From Ralstonia wenshanensis (GTDB lineage: Bacteria; Pseudomonadota; Gammaproteobacteria; Burkholderiales; Burkholderiaceae): a DNA stretch of 64,000 nucleotides. Below, in pieces: positions 61,230-64,000 of the stretch. The DNA is taken from assembly GCF_021173085.1 (NCBI RefSeq), contig NZ_CP076413.1, positions 1,302,001-1,366,000 on the forward strand. The letters are read 5' to 3'. The stretch's first letter is position 1. Every line of letters starts with the position of its first letter. The translations under genes were made by a program, and so were the position numbers. The notes beneath the pieces are model-generated. The model was not told the DNA's origin. It worked only from the letters and a program-made list of their open reading frames with translations, and made no database searches.

Positions 61230-62720
61230 TTAGCGGGTGAGGGTGCCTTGCTTGCGGCTGAGCACGGTGTAGAGCACCAGCGCGATGCCCACGCCGATGA
61301 ACCAGCTGTAGTTGGCCAGCGCGTGCAGCCGTTCGAACACAACGCATGCCATCGGGATCAGCGCGGACGGGATCAGCGTCAAAACGGCAGCCGGGTTGTA
61401 GCCGTTGCGGTACCAGTAGCGGCCGGTGGGGCGCAGCGTGTAGAGATCGTCGACATGCACCTGCTGCCGGTGCACGAAGTAGTAGTCCGCGATCAGGATG
61501 CCGAACAGCGGGCCGATGAACGCGCCCAGCACGTCGATCGTGTAGTGGATCACCTCGGGGTTGTTGTAGAGGTTCCAGGGCGTGATGAAGATCGACGCGA
61601 CCGCCGCAATCATGCCGCCCGTGCGCCAGCTGATGTGTTGCGGCGCGACGTTGGAAAAGTCGAACGCCGGCGACACGAAGTTGGCGACGATGTTGATGCC
61701 GATGGTCGCGATCATGAACGTGAGCGCACCGAGCACCACGGCCGTAATGTTGTCGATGCGGGCAACGACGGCGACGGGGTCGGAGATCATCTCGCCAAAC
61801 ACCGGCAGCGTGGCCGACGTGGTGATGACCGTCAGCAGCGCGAAGCCGAGGAAGTTGACCGGAAGCCCCCAGAAGTTGCCGCGTTTGACGGAGGTGAAAT
61901 CCTTGCCGTAGCGGGAGAAGTCACCGAAGTTCAGCATCGGGCCAGAGAAGTACGACACCACCAGCGCGATCCCGCCCAGCACCACTGGCACCGCATCCCA
62001 GCCCTCGTATTTGAGGAAGGAAAGCGTGAGGTTGATGTTGTTCCAGCCGGCCTTGTGCACGAGCCATGCGGCCAGCGCGATCATCACCACGTACACCGCC
62101 GGGCCCGCCCAGTCGATGAACTTGCGGATCGATTCCATGCCGTGCCAGAACACGAACGCCTGCAGCACCCACAGCAGCATGAACGCCGCCCAACCCAGCG
62201 TCGACAAGCCCACAAAGCCATGCTGCGCCACGTCGGCATACGGCGCGAGTTGCGGCATGAACTTCAGCGCCAGCACCAGGAACGCGCTCGATGCCAGATA
62301 GGTCTGGATGCCATACCACGCCACCGCGATCAGCCCGCGGATGATGGCCGGAATGTTTGCGCCCAGCACACCGAACGACGCGCGGCAGATCACCGGATAC
62401 GGCGTGCCGGTCGCCTGGCTGGGTTTGGCGACGAGGTTGCAGAACACCTGCACGATGACGATGCCCACCAGCAGCGCGAACAGCACCTGCAGGCTCGACA
62501 GGCCCAGCGAGAACAGGCTCGCTGCCGTCAGATAACCGCCCACGCTGTGCACGTCGGACATCCAGAACGCGAAGATGTTGTAGGTGCCCCAGGTCTGCTT
62601 GCGTAGCGGGGCGAGGTCTTCGTTGGTAAGCCGCGGGTCGTAATGCGGTTTGATGACGACGTTGGGATGCGCGTGTGGCGAATCAACCGCCTGCGCCGCC
62701 GAAGCGGTGGTGCTGGTCAT
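61230..62720 (-). CDS. NCS1-family permease (hydantoin, allantoin or purine/pyrimidine base transporter)
   Basis: This inner-membrane cation symporter of 496 residues has about 12 helices. NCS1 features include LAPLRKQTWGTYNIFAFWMS, the substrate-region CRASFGVLGANIPAIIRGL and WYGIQTYLASSAFL, and NFGDFSRYGKDF. ATG at 62720 follows AAGGAG. The racemase gene is 25 nt downstream, pointing to hydantoin-type substrates, but allantoin or bases cannot be excluded. Confidence 0.93.
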   Translation of the reverse strand: MTSTTASAAQAVDSPHAHPNVVIKPHYDPRLTNEDLAPLRKQTWGTYNIFAFWMSDVHSVGGYLTAASLFSLGLSSLQVLFALLVGIVIVQVFCNLVAKPSQATGTPYPVICRASFGVLGANIPAIIRGLIAVAWYGIQTYLASSAFLVLALKFMPQLAPYADVAQHGFVGLSTLGWAAFMLLWVLQAFVFWHGMESIRKFIDWAGPAVYVVMIALAAWLVHKAGWNNINLTLSFLKYEGWDAVPVVLGGIALVVSYFSGPMLNFGDFSRYGKDFTSVKRGNFWGLPVNFLGFALLTVITTSATLPVFGEMISDPVAVVARIDNITAVVLGALTFMIATIGINIVANFVSPAFDFSNVAPQHISWRTGGMIAAVASIFITPWNLYNNPEVIHYTIDVLGAFIGPLFGILIADYYFVHRQQVHVDDLYTLRPTGRYWYRNGYNPAAVLTLIPSALIPMACVVFERLHALANYSWFIGVGIALVLYTVLSRKQGTLTR

Positions 62721-62775
62721 GCTGTCTCCTTTGGTTTTGCCGGTTTCCAAGCCGTGCAGGCGTTGTGCGCAAAAA

Positions 62776-62806
62776 TGTACACAACATGTTTTTGTTTTGT
62801 GTACAA
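62776..62806 (-). promoter_or_regulatory. Probable GntR operator upstream of the permease operon
   Basis: TGTACACAA (62776-62784) and TTGTGTACA (62797-62805) are perfect inverted repeats 12 bp apart. They are 56 bp upstream of the permease start, where a GntR repressor would block transcription. FCD-type GntR sites often contain TTGT/ACAA half-sites. Confidence 0.7.
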
Positions 62807-62840
62807 AGTTGTATGCGCCAGCAAGACAAGAGTCAAGGAG

Positions 62841-62867
62841 AAAAAAAAGCCGCCTCAAAAGGCGGCT
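62841..62867 (-). terminator. Rho-independent terminator after the UspA gene
   Basis: AGCCGCC / GGCGGCT with loop TCAAAA (62848-62867) is followed on the minus strand by eight U. Confidence 0.93.
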
Positions 62868-62893
62868 ATTTATCGTGCGGGCAGGGTGAGACT

Positions 62894-63328
62894 TCAGCGA
62901 TAGACGATCACTGGAATCTCGGTGTGCGTGAGCACCTTCTGCGTTTCGCTGCCGAGCAGCAGCCCGGCCAGCCCGCGCCGGCCGTGGGATGCCATGAAGA
63001 TGACGTCGCAGCCATGGCGCTCGGCCGCGTCGATGATGCCCATGTAGGGCACGGCAAAGCAGCTCATGTCGGTGTCGCAGTTGATGCCGGCGCTGCGGGC
63101 GGCATCTTCAACGTCCTTGAGCACCACGCGCGCCTGTGCTTCGACGCGCTCCTTGAACGCCTGGGGCGTCTCCACGACGATCTCGGAGAACGGTGTGTAT
63201 GGATATTCCTCAAGGCAGGTGTAGGCCGTCAGACGCGCGCCCAGCGTCTTGGCAAAGTCGAGCGCGCCCGCCACCGCCTTGCGCGACAGCTCGGAACCAT
63301 CGGTGGGGATGAGGATGTGCTGGAACAT
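62894..63328 (-). CDS. Universal stress protein UspA family
   Basis: The 144-residue cytosolic protein begins MFQHILIPTDGSELSRKAVA and has the ATP-binding-type motif FMASHGRRGLAGLLLGSETQ with VLTHTEIPVIVYR at the end. An AGGAGG Shine-Dalgarno lies before the ATG at 63328. ATP-binding members of the family keep G-2x-G-9x-G(S/T), which is present as GRRGLAGLLLGS. It is a single-gene unit. Confidence 0.94.
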   Translation of the reverse strand: MFQHILIPTDGSELSRKAVAGALDFAKTLGARLTAYTCLEEYPYTPFSEIVVETPQAFKERVEAQARVVLKDVEDAARSAGINCDTDMSCFAVPYMGIIDAAERHGCDVIFMASHGRRGLAGLLLGSETQKVLTHTEIPVIVYR

Positions 63329-63410
63329 GCGGCCTCCTGAGTGGGATGCGGAAGACGTTCTTGTCCTGATTGTAGGCCGCACGCGGTGTTTCACCCACTC
63401 GGGGTGATTG

Positions 63411-64000
63411 CTAATCCATTCCGATGATGGCGTCTGCCCGGCGCCAATAGGCCGGGTTGCCATACGTGTTCTTGAGGAAATCGATAAAGAGGCGCACGCG
63501 CAGCGGCAGATGCTTGCGCTGCGGAAACACCGCGTGGATGCCGATCGGCGGCGCTTCAAAGGCATCGAGCACCGTCACCAGCTTGCCCGTGGCAATGTCG
63601 TGCCCGACCTCCCACCAGGAGCGCCACGCCAGGCCATAACCTTGCAGGCACCACTCGCGCAGCACGGCGCCGTCCGTGCATTCCATCGTGCCGGACACCT
63701 TGACGGTGACGGCCTTGCCGCCTTGCTGGAAGACCCAGCCGCGCTGCACGTTGGCGCTGGCGCCGAAGGCCAGGCAGTTGTGCGTCGAAAGCTGCTCAAC
63801 CTGCGTCGGAACGCCGCGGCGCTCGAGATATGACGGTGCGGCCACCACCACGCGGCGGTTTTCCCACAGGCGGATCGACACGAGGCTCGAATCGGGCAGA
63901 TCGCCCAGGCGGATCGCGCAATCGAAGCCTTCGTTGACGAGGTCGACCACCCGGTCGCCCAGGTCCAGCGTCATCGAGACATCCGGGTGGGCCTCGATAA
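63411..64000 (-). CDS. LysR-family transcriptional regulator (5' end beyond the window)
   Basis: At least 196 residues of the C-terminal effector-binding domain are present (reading IEAHPDVSMTLDLGDRVVDL at the edge, then NEGFDCAIRLGDLPDSSLVS). It has the family end LPLRVRLFIDFLKNTYG. The DNA-binding domain lies past 64000. The overall pattern (LAFGASANVQRGWVF and VLREWCLQGYGLAW) fits the common LysR type 2 regulator branch. The target is unknown. Confidence 0.9.
   Translation of the reverse strand, partial: IEAHPDVSMTLDLGDRVVDLVNEGFDCAIRLGDLPDSSLVSIRLWENRRVVVAAPSYLERRGVPTQVEQLSTHNCLAFGASANVQRGWVFQQGGKAVTVKVSGTMECTDGAVLREWCLQGYGLAWRSWWEVGHDIATGKLVTVLDAFEAPPIGIHAVFPQRKHLPLRVRLFIDFLKNTYGNPAYWRRADAIIGMD

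Overview
The window is a piece of a high-GC betaproteobacterial chromosome, most likely Ralstonia and closest to the R. pickettii group. This rests on protein resemblance from memory (LexA, PriB/ribosomal block, 3-hydroxybutyrate oligomer hydrolase, split arnA, CysB-type regulator) and on gene order. No search was run. Most of it is conserved chromosome. Accessory or unusual DNA is concentrated at 1-2350, 38083-39100 and 57240-57850.

Layout. 1-304 is the end of a small gene with a consensus LexA operator at its start. 461-2045 holds a two-gene minus-strand operon of nucleotide-modification-associated proteins (Nmad2 and Nmad3 types). It ends beside a 3' fragment of tRNA-His (2300-2349), which marks the edge of an integrated element. 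2386-8429 carries a SnoaL-like protein, a secreted M20 dipeptidase, a cupin, lexA with two operators, fpr and asparaginase. 8426-11558 is rpsF-priB-rpsR-rplI followed by dnaB. 11708-13359 is a DUF47/PiT phosphate transport pair. 13437-16600 has an NlpC/P60 lipoprotein, a small secreted protein and a PIN-PhoH ATPase. 16729-16909 is a predicted small RNA.

17068-25352 is a minus-strand operon for 4-amino-4-deoxy-L-arabinose modification of lipid A: arnT, an ArnE/F-like flippase subunit, arnB, arnC, two separate genes for the two halves of ArnA, and arnD. It is bounded by bcp and an Mth938-type gene and predicts intrinsic polymyxin resistance. 25624-32913 holds alaA, hom, thrC, a uracil-DNA-glycosylase-like protein, molybdopterin genes moeA-moaD-moaE, and crcB. 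33086-38022 is the oligomer hydrolase and heat-shock clpB with a sigma-32-type promoter. 38083-39100 has no convincing gene: it is a 566-bp imperfect palindromic repeat followed by a 42-bp minisatellite.

39174-51937 is a sulfur-scavenging cluster: sulfate-binding protein, ssuE, two SsuA-type binding proteins, ssuD, ssuC, ssuB, a molbindin, a degenerate EAL protein, a small hydrolase, cysT-cysW-cysA and a CysB-family regulator. 52066-54491 is a 2TM protein with a LytS/LytTR-type two-component pair. 54561-57238 has a ThDP-dependent enzyme, an RraA-like protein and a gamma-glutamylcyclotransferase-like protein. 57246-57846 is a promoter, a long structured leader with two mutually exclusive foldings, a 30-codon leader ORF and a coupled small gene. 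aceA follows at 58245-59549. 59701-62720 is a GntR regulator, an Asp/Glu/hydantoin racemase and an NCS1 permease with a likely operator. The window ends with a UspA protein and a truncated LysR gene.

The strongest candidates for something undescribed are the bistable RNA leader at 57280-57493 with its coupled small ORFs, and the Nmad2-Nmad3 pair on the tRNA-His-associated island. The composite palindrome at 38083-38648 and the predicted small RNA upstream of phoH come next.
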